A DNA stretch of 64,000 nucleotides from Hyphomicrobiales bacterium (GTDB lineage: Bacteria > Pseudomonadota > Alphaproteobacteria > Rhizobiales > Xanthobacteraceae), in contig JAFKKN010000009.1 of assembly GCA_017305535.1 (NCBI GenBank), positions 1-64,000 on the forward strand. Reading direction: 5' to 3'. The notes under the pieces are model-generated. The model was not told where the DNA came from, did not search any database, and saw nothing but the letters and a program-made list of their open reading frames with translations. The translations under genes were made by a program, and so were the position numbers. Below, piece after piece: positions 18,593 to 27,235 of this stretch; positions within the stretch are counted from its first letter, which is position 1, and the number at the start of each line of letters is the position of its first letter.

Positions 18593-21019
18593 ATGTCGAC
18601 CTCAAAGCCTCGGCCAACTATCGTTCACGGCGAAAGCCATCTTTATCCTGTGCTGCCGCTGCGGGACATCGTCGTCTTCCCGCACATGATCGTGCCGCTG
18701 TTCGTCGGCCGCGAGAAATCGATCAAGGCGCTCGAACAGGTCATGAAGAATGACGGGCTGATCATGCTCGCGACGCAGAAGAATGCGTCGGATGATGATC
18801 CGACCCCGGAGTCGATCTACGAAATCGGAACGCTCGCCAGCGTCCTGCAATTGCTCAAGCTGCCCGACGGCACTGTGAAGGTGCTGGTCGAGGGCCTGAC
18901 GCGTGCGCGCGTCGAGCAGTATTCGGATCGCGCGGAATATTACGAAGCGACCGCGGTCGCGCTTGCCGATACCGACGCCGTCAGCGTCGAGGCGGAAGCG
19001 CTGTCGCGTTCGGTGGTGTCCGACTTCGAGAGCTATGTGAAGCTCAACAAGAAGATCTCGGCGGAAGTCGTCGCGGTGGTGCAGTCGAAGACCGACTTCG
19101 CCGAACTGTCCGACACGGTCGCCTCGCATCTCGCGGTGAAGATCGCGGATCGTCAGGCGCTGCTTGAGACGCTGTCGGTCACCGCGCGCCTCGAGAAGGT
19201 GCTTGGGCTGATGGAAAGCGAAATCTCGGTCTTGCAGGTCGAGAAGCGCATCCGCTCGCGCGTCAAGCGCCAGATGGAGAAGACGCAGCGCGAGTACTAT
19301 CTCAACGAGCAGATGAAGGCGATCCAGAAGGAACTCGGCGACGACGAAGGTCGCGACGAACTGGCCGATCTGGAAGAGCGCATCGCCAAGACCAAGCTGT
19401 CGAAGGACGCGCGGGAGAAGGCGCAGCACGAGCTGAAGAAGCTGCGCCAGATGTCGCCGATGTCGGCGGAAGCCACCGTCGTGCGCAACTATCTCGACTG
19501 GCTGCTGTCGATTCCGTGGAACAAGAAGTCGAAGGTCAAGAAGGACCTCGGCGCCGCGCAGGCGACGCTCGACGACGATCACTACGGACTGGAGAAGGTC
19601 AAGGACCGCATCGTCGAGTACCTTGCCGTTCAGAGCCGCGCGAACAAGCTGACCGGTCCGATCCTGTGTCTCGTCGGCCCTCCGGGCGTCGGCAAGACCT
19701 CGCTCGGCAAGTCGATCGCGAAGGCGACCGGACGCGAGTTCGTGCGCGTGTCGCTCGGCGGCGTGCGTGACGAAGCGGAGATCCGCGGACATCGCCGGAC
19801 CTATATCGGTTCGATGCCCGGCAAGATCATCCAGTCGATGCGCAAGGCGAAGACCTCGAACCCGCTGTTCCTGCTCGACGAGATCGACAAGATGGGCGCC
19901 GATTTCCGCGGCGATCCGTCATCGGCCTTGCTTGAGGTGCTCGATCCCGAGCAGAACGCGACGTTCAACGATCACTACCTCGAGGTCGATTACGATCTTT
20001 CCAACGTGATGTTCATCACCACCGCGAATACGTTGAATATTCCCGGGCCGTTGATGGACCGCATGGAGCTGATCCGCATCGCCGGCTACACCGAGAACGA
20101 GAAGGTCGAGATCGCCCGCAAGCATCTCATCCCGACCGCGCTCAGCAAGCACGGCCTCGACTCCAAGGAATGGTCGATCGACGACGACGCTCTGTTGCTC
20201 CTGATCCGTCGCTACACCCGCGAGGCGGGCGTGCGTAACCTCGAGCGCGAAATTTCGACGCTGGCCCGCAAGGCGGTGAAGGAATTGATGCTCTCGAAGA
20301 AAAAGTCGGTGAAGGTCACCGAGAAGTCGCTGGAAGACTTCCTCGGCGTGCCGAAGTTCCGCTACGGCGAGATTGAGAGCGACGATCAGGTCGGCGTCGT
20401 CACTGGCCTTGCGTGGACCGACGTGGGCGGCGAGTTGCTGACCATCGAGAGCGTCATGATGCCCGGCAAGGGCCGCATGACGGTCACCGGCAACCTGCGC
20501 GATGTGATGAAGGAATCGATTTCTGCGGCGGCGTCCTATGTCCGCTCGCGGGCGATTACTTACGGCATCGAGCCGCCGCTGTTCGAGAAGCGTGACATCC
20601 ACGTCCACGTGCCGGAGGGCGCGACGCCGAAGGACGGTCCGTCCGCCGGTGTTGCGATGGCCACCACCATCGTCTCGGTGCTGACCGGCATTCCGATCCG
20701 GCACGATGTCGCCATGACCGGCGAGATCACGCTGCGGGGAAGGGTGCTGCCGATCGGCGGCCTGAAGGAGAAGCTCCTGGCGGCGGGCCGGGGCGGCATC
20801 AAGACGGTGCTGATCCCGGAAGACAATGCCAAGGATCTCACCGAGATCCCCGACGCCATCAAGGGCGGGCTGGAAATCATTCCGGTCTCGCGGATGGACG
20901 AGGTGATCGCCAAGGCCCTGGTGCGACAGCCTCAACCCATTGAGTGGGAAGAGGACACCAAGGTGCCGGCCAAGTCCGACGCCGGTGACGAAGCCTCCGG
21001 CGGCCTGACCGCGCACTAA
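18593..21019 (+). CDS. lon: ATP-dependent protease Lon
   Basis: 808 residues in the LonA layout. An N-terminal substrate-binding LAN domain ([23 protein letters not shown]) and a coiled-coil region (about 190-300) precede the AAA+ module with Walker [10 protein letters not shown] and Walker [14 protein letters not shown]. The C-terminal protease domain carries the Ser-Lys dyad: the serine in [13 protein letters not shown] and the lysine in [11 protein letters not shown]. It degrades misfolded and regulatory proteins such as CcrM or DnaA in related bacteria. Monocistronic, bounded by its own terminator. Confidence 0.98.
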   Translation: MSTSKPRPTIVHGESHLYPVLPLRDIVVFPHMIVPLFVGREKSIKALEQVMKNDGLIMLATQKNASDDDPTPESIYEIGTLASVLQLLKLPDGTVKVLVEGLTRARVEQYSDRAEYYEATAVALADTDAVSVEAEALSRSVVSDFESYVKLNKKISAEVVAVVQSKTDFAELSDTVASHLAVKIADRQALLETLSVTARLEKVLGLMESEISVLQVEKRIRSRVKRQMEKTQREYYLNEQMKAIQKELGDDEGRDELADLEERIAKTKLSKDAREKAQHELKKLRQMSPMSAEATVVRNYLDWLLSIPWNKKSKVKKDLGAAQATLDDDHYGLEKVKDRIVEYLAVQSRANKLTGPILCLVGPPGVGKTSLGKSIAKATGREFVRVSLGGVRDEAEIRGHRRTYIGSMPGKIIQSMRKAKTSNPLFLLDEIDKMGADFRGDPSSALLEVLDPEQNATFNDHYLEVDYDLSNVMFITTANTLNIPGPLMDRMELIRIAGYTENEKVEIARKHLIPTALSKHGLDSKEWSIDDDALLLLIRRYTREAGVRNLEREISTLARKAVKELMLSKKKSVKVTEKSLEDFLGVPKFRYGEIESDDQVGVVTGLAWTDVGGELLTIESVMMPGKGRMTVTGNLRDVMKESISAAASYVRSRAITYGIEPPLFEKRDIHVHVPEGATPKDGPSAGVAMATTIVSVLTGIPIRHDVAMTGEITLRGRVLPIGGLKEKLLAAGRGGIKTVLIPEDNAKDLTEIPDAIKGGLEIIPVSRMDEVIAKALVRQPQPIEWEEDTKVPAKSDAGDEASGGLTAH

Positions 21020-21046
21020 GCGCGATCCGCATCGCGTCAACAGTCG

Positions 21047-21074
21047 AACGGCGCCCTTCGGGGCGCCGTTTTTG
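21047..21074 (+). terminator. Rho-independent terminator of lon
   Basis: AACGGCGCCC pairs perfectly with GGGCGCCGTT around a TTCG tetraloop, followed by TTTG. It lies 27 bp after the lon stop codon. Confidence 0.92.
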
Positions 21075-21107
21075 TCTGTGGATGTCATCCGATGCGTGAT
21101 GAAGAAA

Positions 21108-21184
21108 TGGTGGGCGGCTACGGATTCGAACCGCAGACCCTCTCGGTGTAAACGAGATGCTCTAACCAGCTGAGCTAGCCGCCC
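21108..21184 (-). tRNA. tRNA-Val (anticodon UAC)
   Basis: A 77-nt cloverleaf on the minus strand. Acceptor GGGCGGC pairs with GCCGCCC, the anticodon stem TCTCG/CGAGA holds loop TTTACAC with anticodon TAC, the T arm TGCGG-TTCGAAT-CCGTA is intact, and CCA is encoded. Convergent with lon. Confidence 0.96.
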
Positions 21185-21280
21185 GTCCGGCTTCTTTAGC
21201 CTTTCGGCCGCTGTTGACGCAAGCGCATGACGCATCCGTCTGCCATGCGCGCTTCCTTGCTCCAGTGTATTCCGTTCGCG

Positions 21281-21745
21281 TTACAACATCGCGAAGGCGC
21301 TGGAGACCATCGCGACCGGTTTGCCGTCATTGGCTGAGGTCAGCGTCACCCGACCGAAGCTCATCGTTCTGCCGAGCCGCACCACCCGTGCATCCGCCAG
21401 CACGTCGGACGACACCACCGCCTTGAGGAAATGCGTGGTCTGATCCACCGTCGTCATCGGCCGGTATCCGCCGGATGCGGCGAGGATTGCCATCACCATC
21501 GATGTATCGGATAGCGCCATTAGCGCTTGGCCGCAGACGATGCCGCCCAGGCGGCACAACCGCTCGGAGAACGGCATCCGCAATACCGCGCCGGGCTGCC
21601 AGCCGGCGGCTGCGCCGGGCGGGCGGGCGGTTTCGATGCGGTCGAGCGTCAATCCGAGATCCAGCACCCACGGCGCGAAGACATCGCCGAGCACCCGCTT
21701 GGCGGCATCGAAGTCGAAATCGGCGGTCGTCGGTTCGGCGGTCAT
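21281..21745 (-). CDS. PaaI-family hotdog thioesterase
   Basis: 154 residues of one hotdog domain: RLGGIVCGQALMALSDTSMVMAI carries the active-site helix, then MTTVDQTTHFLKAV and RTMSFGRVTLTSANDGKPVA. It is expected to cleave acyl-CoA thioesters; the substrate is unknown. The start MTAEPTTADFDFD at 21745 is preferred. A reading from 22198 adds 150 residues that overlap two better plus-strand genes and have no domain. Confidence 0.75.
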   Translation of the reverse strand: MTAEPTTADFDFDAAKRVLGDVFAPWVLDLGLTLDRIETARPPGAAAGWQPGAVLRMPFSERLCRLGGIVCGQALMALSDTSMVMAILAASGGYRPMTTVDQTTHFLKAVVSSDVLADARVVRLGRTMSFGRVTLTSANDGKPVAMVSSAFAML

Positions 21746-21908
21746 CGGCGCGTCAGCTCCCGGTTGCTGTTGGTGTATCGAGTGTAGGGGAGTTCCATCG
21801 GCTTGGGCAGCGTCTTCAGCCTGTCCGGTCTGATTGCCGCAGGCTTGAACGGATGCCGGGTTCACCGGTACAATCGCCGAGGGGATGTGTGTATTGCGTG
21901 AGGGTGGC

Positions 21909-22028
21909 ATGGTCGGGCGGGTCAGCGTGATTATCGGTCTGATTGTTCTCGGTCTGGCGTTGAGCGGTTGCACCAAGTGCGGGCCGATCTGGGACGACTG
22001 GCAGGCCCCGAAATCGTGCAGGTCCTGA
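21909..22028 (+). CDS. Very small lipoprotein, 39 residues
   Basis: The frame runs from ATG 21909 to TGA 22028. A lipoprotein signal reads MVGRVSVIIGLIVLGLALSG followed by C21, so the lipobox is LSGC. The 19-residue mature part TKCGPIWDDWQAPKSCRS has two further cysteines. A GAGGGT ribosome-binding site sits a few bases upstream. Function unknown. I believe similar short lipoproteins occur in related genomes, but this needs a search. The signal, lipobox and ribosome-binding site together make it more than a chance frame. Confidence 0.65.
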   Translation: MVGRVSVIIGLIVLGLALSGCTKCGPIWDDWQAPKSCRS

Positions 22029-22073
22029 CGCGGCTTGTGAGATGTGCGGGCGTGGGGCGATGGGAGAACTGGT

Positions 22074-22349
22074 ATGAAGATTTTACATGCGGCGGTGATG
22101 TTCGCGCTGTTCGCGACCCCCGCATTGGCGCAATCGCCGAACGTCAACCTGATCCCGGAGCTTCCGTCCAAGACGCCTGAGCAGATCGAGCAGGACAAGC
22201 AGCTTCAGCGAGAATATCGGGATTCGCTGCGCAAGATTCCCGACGCCAAGGCGTCCAACGATCCCTGGGGCTCGGTGCGCAGCGCCGATGCGCCGGCCCC
22301 GCGCGCCAAGCCGAAGACGAAACCCCGCAGCGCCAACCATCAGCAATAG
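22074..22349 (+). CDS. Small secreted protein of unknown function
   Basis: 91 residues. Signal peptide MKILHAAVMFALFATPALA is cleaved before QSPNVNL. The mature part is hydrophilic, with a helical stretch (KTPEQIEQDKQLQREYRDSLRK written in two turns) and a Pro/Lys-rich basic tail ending NHQQ. No domain is recognised. A GGGAG ribosome-binding site precedes the ATG at 22074. It follows the 39-residue lipoprotein gene by 45 bp in the same direction, so the two may be one envelope-protein operon. Confidence 0.7.
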   Translation: MKILHAAVMFALFATPALAQSPNVNLIPELPSKTPEQIEQDKQLQREYRDSLRKIPDAKASNDPWGSVRSADAPAPRAKPKTKPRSANHQQ

Positions 22350-22424
22350 CGGCCGTTCGGCAGGTGTCGACCGCGCCAGCGGTCTTGACGTTCGTTGCGT
22401 TCCGCTTAGTTTGATGTGACATGG

Positions 22425-22477
22425 TGATGGGGATGGGGTTCCCCCGATAACCGCCGCAAGGCTGATGACTCCTACCG
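22425..22477 (+). ncRNA. Fluoride riboswitch (crcB motif)
   Basis: The leader of crcB carries the crcB-motif consensus: GGGGATGGGGTTCCCCCGAT, then AACCGCC, a short GCAA turn and GGCTGATGACTCCTACC. The conserved GAUGG, GUUC and the pseudoknot-forming AACCGCC/GGCTGATG segments are all in order. A following hairpin (GGGCGCG 22477-22483 with CGCGCCC 22516-22522) just before the crcB ribosome-binding site could be the expression platform. The aptamer senses F- and switches on fluoride export. Confidence 0.88.
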
Positions 22478-22537
22478 GGCGCGTTGGTGCCGGGAGGAGG
22501 TTGTCTTCACCCGAGCGCGCCCTTGATGGGAGCGCAT

Positions 22538-22942
22538 ATGATCGGGACGGGCATTTTCATGAATCTGCAATTGATCGCGGCCGTGGCTCTGGGCGGCGCG
22601 CTCGGTTCGGTCGGGCGTTATCTCGCCGGCATCGGGGCGGGCAGGCTGTTCGGCTTTGGCTTCCCGTGGGGCACGCTGATCATCAACATCGTCGGGTCAT
22701 TTCTGATCGGCGTCTTCGTCGAATGTTTTGCGTTGCGCTGGGATCTGCCACAGGCCGCACGGGTATTTCTTACGGTCGGTATTTGCGGCGGCTTCACCAC
22801 CTTCTCGACCTTCTCGCTGGAATCTTTTCTGATGATCGAGCGTGGCGAATTGGGGCCGGCAGCCGCCTATATCGCCGGTTCGGTGGTGGTGTCGATCCTG
22901 GCGCTGTTCGCCGGCCTGCACCTGATCCGCACCGTCAGCTAG
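22538..22942 (+). CDS. crcB: Fluoride ion exporter CrcB/Fluc
   Basis: 134 residues with four transmembrane helices. Fluc signatures are GGALGSVGRYLAG, the channel asparagine segment WGTLIINIVGSFLIG, and GICGGFTTFSTFSLE with the conserved Phe/Thr/Ser track. These proteins form dual-topology dimers that expel F-. The start at 22538 is chosen for GGGAG seven bases upstream; a longer frame from GTG 22484 would run through the riboswitch expression hairpin. Control by the upstream fluoride aptamer confirms the role. Confidence 0.93.
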   Translation: MIGTGIFMNLQLIAAVALGGALGSVGRYLAGIGAGRLFGFGFPWGTLIINIVGSFLIGVFVECFALRWDLPQAARVFLTVGICGGFTTFSTFSLESFLMIERGELGPAAAYIAGSVVVSILALFAGLHLIRTVS

Positions 22943-22948
22943 GCGGCG

Positions 22949-23215
22949 CTAGTCGCGCTTGTCTCCGGGGCCGGGCTCGTCGCTGTCGTCGCGCGTCGGC
23001 ATATCATCATAGCCGTGACGGCTGCTGTAGAACACCAGCGCCATCAGTCCGACGCCGACAATCAAGGACACCGTGACGCCCGCGACCAGCGCGATAACGC
23101 CCTCGATCGGCATGGGCGGCGCCGAGCTGGCGGTGAGGCCGCTATAGGCGTACCAGCCGACGCCGGCCAGCAAGGCCAGCAGCGCGGCAACAAGACTCCA
23201 GGCTCCGATGCGCAT
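22949..23215 (-). CDS. Small two-helix membrane protein, unknown
   Basis: About 89 residues. Two hydrophobic helices (MRIGAWSLVAALLALLAGVG and GVIALVAGVTVSLIVGVGLM) are separated by a short Pro/Ser loop, and an acidic, Asp/Gly-rich tail follows (TRDDSDEPGPGDKRD). No family is recognised. The ATG at 23215 has a GAAG-type ribosome-binding site; longer readings to 23245 or 23251 are possible. Convergent with crcB, six bases apart. Confidence 0.6.
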   Translation of the reverse strand: MRIGAWSLVAALLALLAGVGWYAYSGLTASSAPPMPIEGVIALVAGVTVSLIVGVGLMALVFYSSRHGYDDMPTRDDSDEPGPGDKRD

Positions 23216-23421
23216 GATGATCTTCTTCGTTCCAATCGGCGGCATTGGCAACCGCTGCTTTGGCCTAAGAAGAACGATGTTTTCCGGCCGAACATAACAC
23301 CGCCACCGGACGGAGTATGTTCATCCGGCGGCGGTGCCGAGACCCGAGCCCTGAAATTTCCCGGTGATTTTGAGTCCGGCCGGTTTGAAAAAAGGTTCAG
23401 CGGCGGCCGATGCCGTTACGA

Positions 23422-23859
23422 TCACGGTGCCGCGATCGTGACAGTTTCCTCCCGGATTCGGGTTTGGTCGCCGTCGCGAACGAGAATGGCGGTGTAGTAG
23501 CCGTGGAACGGCTTGTCGCCCAGCTTCGCCTGCCACTCGCCGGCGTTGAAAACGAAGCTGTCTTCGGAGCGCGAGAGGGTTCGCTTCACCGCGTAGTCAT
23601 GGAGACCCAGACCGAGCGCGGCTTGAAAACTGCGGCGGATTGCGGCGCGCCCTTGGAAGATGCCGCTCGGCGTTACACGAATGGCGTTCTCGGTGAAGGC
23701 GTCGGCCATCGCCTCGACATCTCCGCGATTGTAGGCCTCCGCGAAATGCCGCTGGAGCTCGGCGGATGGGTCGTCGCCGCGCAGCTGCTGGGCCACAGCC
23801 TGTGGCGCGCCCAAGAGCAGAAACGCCGCAAGCGCCGCGTAAAACCGTCGCTTCCTCAT
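23422..23859 (-). CDS. Secreted SnoaL/NTF2-like (DUF4440-type) protein
   Basis: 145 residues. A signal peptide (MRKRRFYAALAAFLLLGAPQ...AVAQ, cleaved near residue 24) is followed by one NTF2-like cone domain with the family phrases FAEAYNRGDVEAMADAFTEN and GIFQGRAAIRRSFQAAL. Such domains bind small ligands or act as enzymes; nothing here fixes the function. A GGAG ribosome-binding site lies before the ATG at 23859. The gene's upstream side faces the insertion elements, whose left end is 122 bp away. Confidence 0.72.
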   Translation of the reverse strand: MRKRRFYAALAAFLLLGAPQAVAQQLRGDDPSAELQRHFAEAYNRGDVEAMADAFTENAIRVTPSGIFQGRAAIRRSFQAALGLGLHDYAVKRTLSRSEDSFVFNAGEWQAKLGDKPFHGYYTAILVRDGDQTRIREETVTIAAP

Positions 23860-24053
23860 AGGGGTTCTCCGCTCGAAGCCGTACCGGAAACCGCCGAAAG
23901 CCAAGCCGTTCGAGAATAGCACCAATTCGGGCGAAGAGCTCGCGGAGCAGGGGGTGTGAGAAGGGGAAAACATCAAATTCCGGATATATCCCCTATAGAC
24001 ATGTAGAACATTCTCCGATAGAGTACATATATTCTCATGGGGAGGCGTTCTAC

Positions 24054-24932
24054 ATGGCCCAGAAGCCAAGCAAGATTCGCGAGTTTCAGAAGCGGTTCCC
24101 TGATGAAGACTCGTGCCTGACGCACTTGATGCGTAACCGGTTTGGTGAGCGGTTTACCTGCTTCAAGTGCCAGAAAGAGGCAACCTATTATCGGGTCAAA
24201 GCGCGCCGCTCATTCGAGTGCGAGCATTGCGGTTATCAGGTCTATCCGACCGCTGGCACCCCGTTTGAAAAGACCCGTACCAGTCTGCGCGACTGGTTCT
24301 ATGTCATGTTCCTGTTCTGCGAGACGCGGAACGGCGTGGCGGCGAAGGAAGTGCAGCGCCAGCTAGGCGTAACCTACAAAACCGCGTGGCGCATGTGCCA
24401 CCTGATCCGGCTTTACATGGGGTACGTGGACGGCGACGCCCCGATGGGCGGTCCCGGTAAGACGGTCGAAGCCGATGAAACCTTCGTTGGCGGCAAGGAC
24501 AAGCAGGGCAAAGACGACAAGGCGATTGTCATGGGCATGATCGAGCGGGGCGGCGATGTCGTTACGCGCGTCGTGCAGGCTCGCACTAAGGCTCACATTC
24601 TGCCGCACATCGTTCGGTTTGTGAAAGAAGGTTCACGCATCCATACGGACGAAGCGTCAAACTTCAAGCTGCTGAAAGAGAAGTATGGCTACGATCATGA
24701 GGCCGTCGATCACTCTGCGAAGGAATACGTGCGCGGGGACGTTCACACCAACTCAATCGAGTCGTTTTGGTCACAGGTGAAGCGCGGGATCAACGGGACT
24801 TACGTTTGGGTTTCGAAGAAGCACTTGCAGCTTTACCTGCGCGAGTTCGAGTATCGCCATAACTTGCGGAAGCAACCCGGCCTGATGTTTGAGCTTCTTT
24901 TGCAGGCTTTCCCGAAGGCGCGGGTTGAGTAG
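24054..24932 (+). CDS. IS1595-family transposase
   Basis: 292 residues. The N-terminal zinc-ribbon reads CFKCQKEATYYRVKARR...CEHCGY (about 36-62), typical of the family, followed by the ISXO2-like DDE/N nuclease domain. Putative catalytic residues are D in TVEADETFVGG, D in IHTDEASNFK and the N/E of VHTNSIESFWSQVKRG. The length is normal and no frameshift is seen, so it may be active. A GGAGG ribosome-binding site precedes the ATG, 73 bp inside the left terminal repeat. Confidence 0.92.
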   Translation: MAQKPSKIREFQKRFPDEDSCLTHLMRNRFGERFTCFKCQKEATYYRVKARRSFECEHCGYQVYPTAGTPFEKTRTSLRDWFYVMFLFCETRNGVAAKEVQRQLGVTYKTAWRMCHLIRLYMGYVDGDAPMGGPGKTVEADETFVGGKDKQGKDDKAIVMGMIERGGDVVTRVVQARTKAHILPHIVRFVKEGSRIHTDEASNFKLLKEKYGYDHEAVDHSAKEYVRGDVHTNSIESFWSQVKRGINGTYVWVSKKHLQLYLREFEYRHNLRKQPGLMFELLLQAFPKARVE

Positions 24933-24986
24933 CCATTGCGCGCAATAGGCGATCGAAGCGCTTATCAGTCTGGGGCATCTTTCGTA

Positions 24987-25727
24987 TCATGTTCGAACTA
25001 CCGTTCGCATAGTGGGATACCAAGGGTCGAAGTCTGGTTTTGTTAGGGCTAACTCAACCTGACACGAAGTTAGGTTTTCCCACGCATCCTCAAACTGTAC
25101 AGTAATAACGGTTCCGGGCAGTTCCGTTTTTTGAATGCCCTCTAGATAAAGAAGCAGAAATCCTACGCAATTGTTCCCGCTTGTAATCGGAGCGGATGCT
25201 TTTTGAGGTATCCAATCCTCCTTGACGAAGGCCACATTCTTGGTGGGGATGTCAGATCCTTCAAAGGAGAGATCGATTGTTCCCGGTGGCGTGAATAACT
25301 TCGCGTAGAAGACGGTACCGTTCCTTAAGTAGGTCGCCCTCCAATTTTTTATGACGGATGGTAACTCTCCCCGGTTGGTTATTTCCAAAATCAATACGAT
25401 CGGAATCAACCCGGGTTTGTTCGGATCGATGCCACCCCCCATATATTGCAAAACGCGCCCGAACATTTTTGGAGATCGCGCCTTCAGAGACTCCACCTCA
25501 TTGTTCAGAGCCGCTACGCGAGATTCGGACCTATTAAGCGAGTCCTGCCCTCGTCTCCATAAGATAAAAGCCGCTGCCCATACACAGATAAATGATGCCC
25601 CAAGCAGCAATGCTTTAGACAAATCACTTGGCGCGAACACTCCGGCGATAGCGAATGGGACGCTTAGCGGTCCGCTCATCGCACTGAGCCAATGTTCGGT
25701 AATGGCTTTGAAAAACCCCTTAAACAT
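24987..25727 (-). CDS. Passenger membrane protein of the IS1595-like element, unknown
   Basis: About 246 residues. Two hydrophobic N-terminal helices (about 20-38 and 46-66) precede a heptad-like segment (RRGQDSLNRSESRVAALNNE...) and a soluble C-terminal domain (about 100-246), rich in beta-type sequence with no motif I recognise. Base composition is lower in GC than the chromosomal genes. The start at 25727 is a choice: the frame extends to 25808 across the element boundary, and an ATG at 25679 would remove part of the first helix. Entirely inside the terminal repeats and pointing toward the transposase 3' end, so it moves with the element. Confidence 0.62.
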   Translation of the reverse strand: MFKGFFKAITEHWLSAMSGPLSVPFAIAGVFAPSDLSKALLLGASFICVWAAAFILWRRGQDSLNRSESRVAALNNEVESLKARSPKMFGRVLQYMGGGIDPNKPGLIPIVLILEITNRGELPSVIKNWRATYLRNGTVFYAKLFTPPGTIDLSFEGSDIPTKNVAFVKEDWIPQKASAPITSGNNCVGFLLLYLEGIQKTELPGTVITVQFEDAWENLTSCQVELALTKPDFDPWYPTMRTVVRT

Positions 25728-25830
25728 GAGGGGAAAGTAACAGATTTTGCGTACATGTTCAAAGGGTATATATCTGTCAAATTCTCGGTGCTGGCCTAAA
25801 TGGGCCACTCATGATTTGAAAACAGGCCAC

Positions 25831-26733
25831 TTACGATTTGCCGCCATGAATTACTGTGAACTTGCGGCGGCGATCCGGCGGGGTTTCAGTCGGCAGAGCG
25901 GGCGCTACAGCAAGCGCGGCGTCCACAAGCTGCGCAATGCTCCAAGCCCGGTCTGCAATGCCGATGGCCTTTGCTGGCGTTGTACGCAGCGCCTCATGAA
26001 CGCGACAGAGGTTATAATGCGCGACGTATAGTGCGACCGCCGCAACGTGGTTGTCCAACTTCTTTGAAAAACCGTTCGTTAACCGGGTGAACCGACGCGA
26101 TCCCATGCGCAGCGAAAGGTTCTGCCGCTCGACATAGCTGGTTGAGACGTACTGCTCGGGATCGCCGGTTACTACCTCGCGGCTTACCGCTACTACTTGG
26201 GCCGGGCTGTAGCGGGTCACGGCGTCCCTTGCCAAATTGGTCACGCTGTAGGTCTTTACGATGACGCCGTGCGAAGCGCCGTCACCGAAGGCATCGCGGA
26301 TCGCCATGCGATAGGGATGGAAGCCGTCCGTTGAAATCTCGGGCTGACCGATGACGCGACTGCGGAGGTCATGCAGGAAATCCATCGTGCTTTCGGTATT
26401 CCGCTTGCCGACGCCCCAGCTAACGATTGTCTTCTGCGTTCCAGCCATGCCGATGAAAATGTATTGGTCGCCCTTCACCGCAATCTCGTGCTTCTTCACG
26501 TTCTTCTGCTTCTTCGCAACGAAAGACCACGCTTCGTCAAGCTCCAGCCGTTCGGTGCGGACGCCGACCATCATACGGTCGTGAAGTTCCATGCAGCCCA
26601 TGCCGACGCGATAGGCGAGGCTGCCAACAGTGCCACGGTTGACGCCGGTCAGGCGCGCAGCGGTGCGGATGCCAACGCCTTCACAGAGGGCGGCGATGAC
26701 TTCAATCTGCTTTTCGCGGGAAAGTACGTTCAT
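25831..26733 (-). CDS. IS1-family-like transposase
   Basis: About 300 residues. An N-terminal helix-turn-helix (LSREKQIEVIAALCEGVGIR...TGVNRGTVGSLAYRV) precedes a DDE domain with D in LELDEAWSFVAKKQKN, D in ISTDGFHPYRMA and E in STSYVERQNLSLRM, followed by the basic RRFTRLTNGFSKK. No frameshift is seen. Classical IS1 needs a programmed frameshift between InsA and InsB, but this single-frame form resembles the longer IS1-type enzymes seen in rhizobia. The start at 26733 is preferred, with AAGGA about ten bases upstream; ATGs at 26751/26754 are alternatives. It ends 44 bp inside the left terminus. Confidence 0.87.
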   Translation of the reverse strand: MNVLSREKQIEVIAALCEGVGIRTAARLTGVNRGTVGSLAYRVGMGCMELHDRMMVGVRTERLELDEAWSFVAKKQKNVKKHEIAVKGDQYIFIGMAGTQKTIVSWGVGKRNTESTMDFLHDLRSRVIGQPEISTDGFHPYRMAIRDAFGDGASHGVIVKTYSVTNLARDAVTRYSPAQVVAVSREVVTGDPEQYVSTSYVERQNLSLRMGSRRFTRLTNGFSKKLDNHVAAVALYVAHYNLCRVHEALRTTPAKAIGIADRAWSIAQLVDAALAVAPALPTETPPDRRRKFTVIHGGKS

Positions 26734-27235
26734 GAGGGCGCAATCCTTCATCATGTGAAGGGATGGCCCGTGGCGACTCTGGCAAAAACGCCCTGCAAGG
26801 CGTATATTGGTCAGGTGGTCATTCGCTTCGGGGCGCAATCCCGGGGTGTTTGATCGGGGCCGCTGCGGCTGCAACCAAAGCGGTCCCACTAATTCGTATC
26901 CATGGCGGCCCCGCCGGGATTCGGACCCGGACCTCACAGCCTGTAAAAGCGAGCGTCCTACCGTTAGACTACAGGGCAATATCGAAGCCGATTTCAGGGC
27001 CGTTGCGTTCCTTGCTTAGGGGAGTTCGCAGCGGCCCTTCCTTTATCTGCCACCAGTGCTCGGCTAGCGCGACTGGCGGCTCTCGACCCTCCTAAGCATT
27101 GAAATCTCCTTAAGACCAAATTATCCTCGCATTGGTTTGGATATAATGCAAGCGCCGATTTGGTCATTTTTTGAAATGACTTGATTTTTATCCTCCGTCG
27201 ATCTATTCATGGCGCAACACGATGAGGAGATCGAC
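26734..27235. other. Interior of the IS1-like element between transposase and passenger gene
   Basis: 502 bp holding the tRNA-like sequence (26903-26978) and the upstream region of the passenger gene. A TATAAT box lies at 27142-27147, about 90 bp before the passenger start, but without a good -35 at 16-18 bp. The stretch 27110-27200 is AT-rich compared with the rest of the window. No further gene is supported; the open frame across the tRNA-like sequence is the usual translated-tRNA artefact. Confidence 0.5.
26903..26978 (-). tRNA. tRNA-like sequence / probable pseudo-tRNA inside mobile element
   Basis: 76 nt on the minus strand with most tRNA elements. Acceptor TGCCCTG pairs with CGGGGCC (first pair mismatched, one G-T), TA follows at 8-9, the D arm is GTCT-AACGGTA-GGAC, the T arm CCGGG-TCCGAAT-CCCGG is perfect, and CCA is encoded. 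The anticodon arm is defective: CTCGC faces GGCTG with three mismatches around loop TTTTACA. An alternative CTCGC/GTGAG pairing would need an 11-nt loop. An amino-acid identity therefore cannot be assigned, and it is probably nonfunctional or recruited for another role. Confidence 0.55.

Larger units (their letters stand above)
23981..25776 (+). mobile_element. IS1595-family insertion element with passenger gene
   Basis: A 1796-bp element. Imperfect terminal inverted repeats match at 20 of the first 25 positions: left CGGATATATCCCCTATAGAC, right (complement) CAGATATATACCCTTTGAAC, both continuing into ATGTA. An 8-bp direct repeat TCAAATTC flanks it (23973-23980 and 25777-25784), the duplication size known for IS1595. 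It holds an apparently intact transposase gene and, facing it, a non-transposase membrane-protein gene. The interior is visibly less GC-rich than the flanks. It sits directly beside the second element at 25787. Confidence 0.88.

Noticed and set aside
16938-18617. 559-codon minus-strand frame opposite clpX
   Set aside because: Shadow of clpX; it would also cover the clpX terminator and has no family features.
26763-27095. Plus-strand frame reading GIRTRTSQPVKASVLPLDYR
   Set aside because: This is the translation of the tRNA-like sequence on the opposite strand, a well-known false protein.
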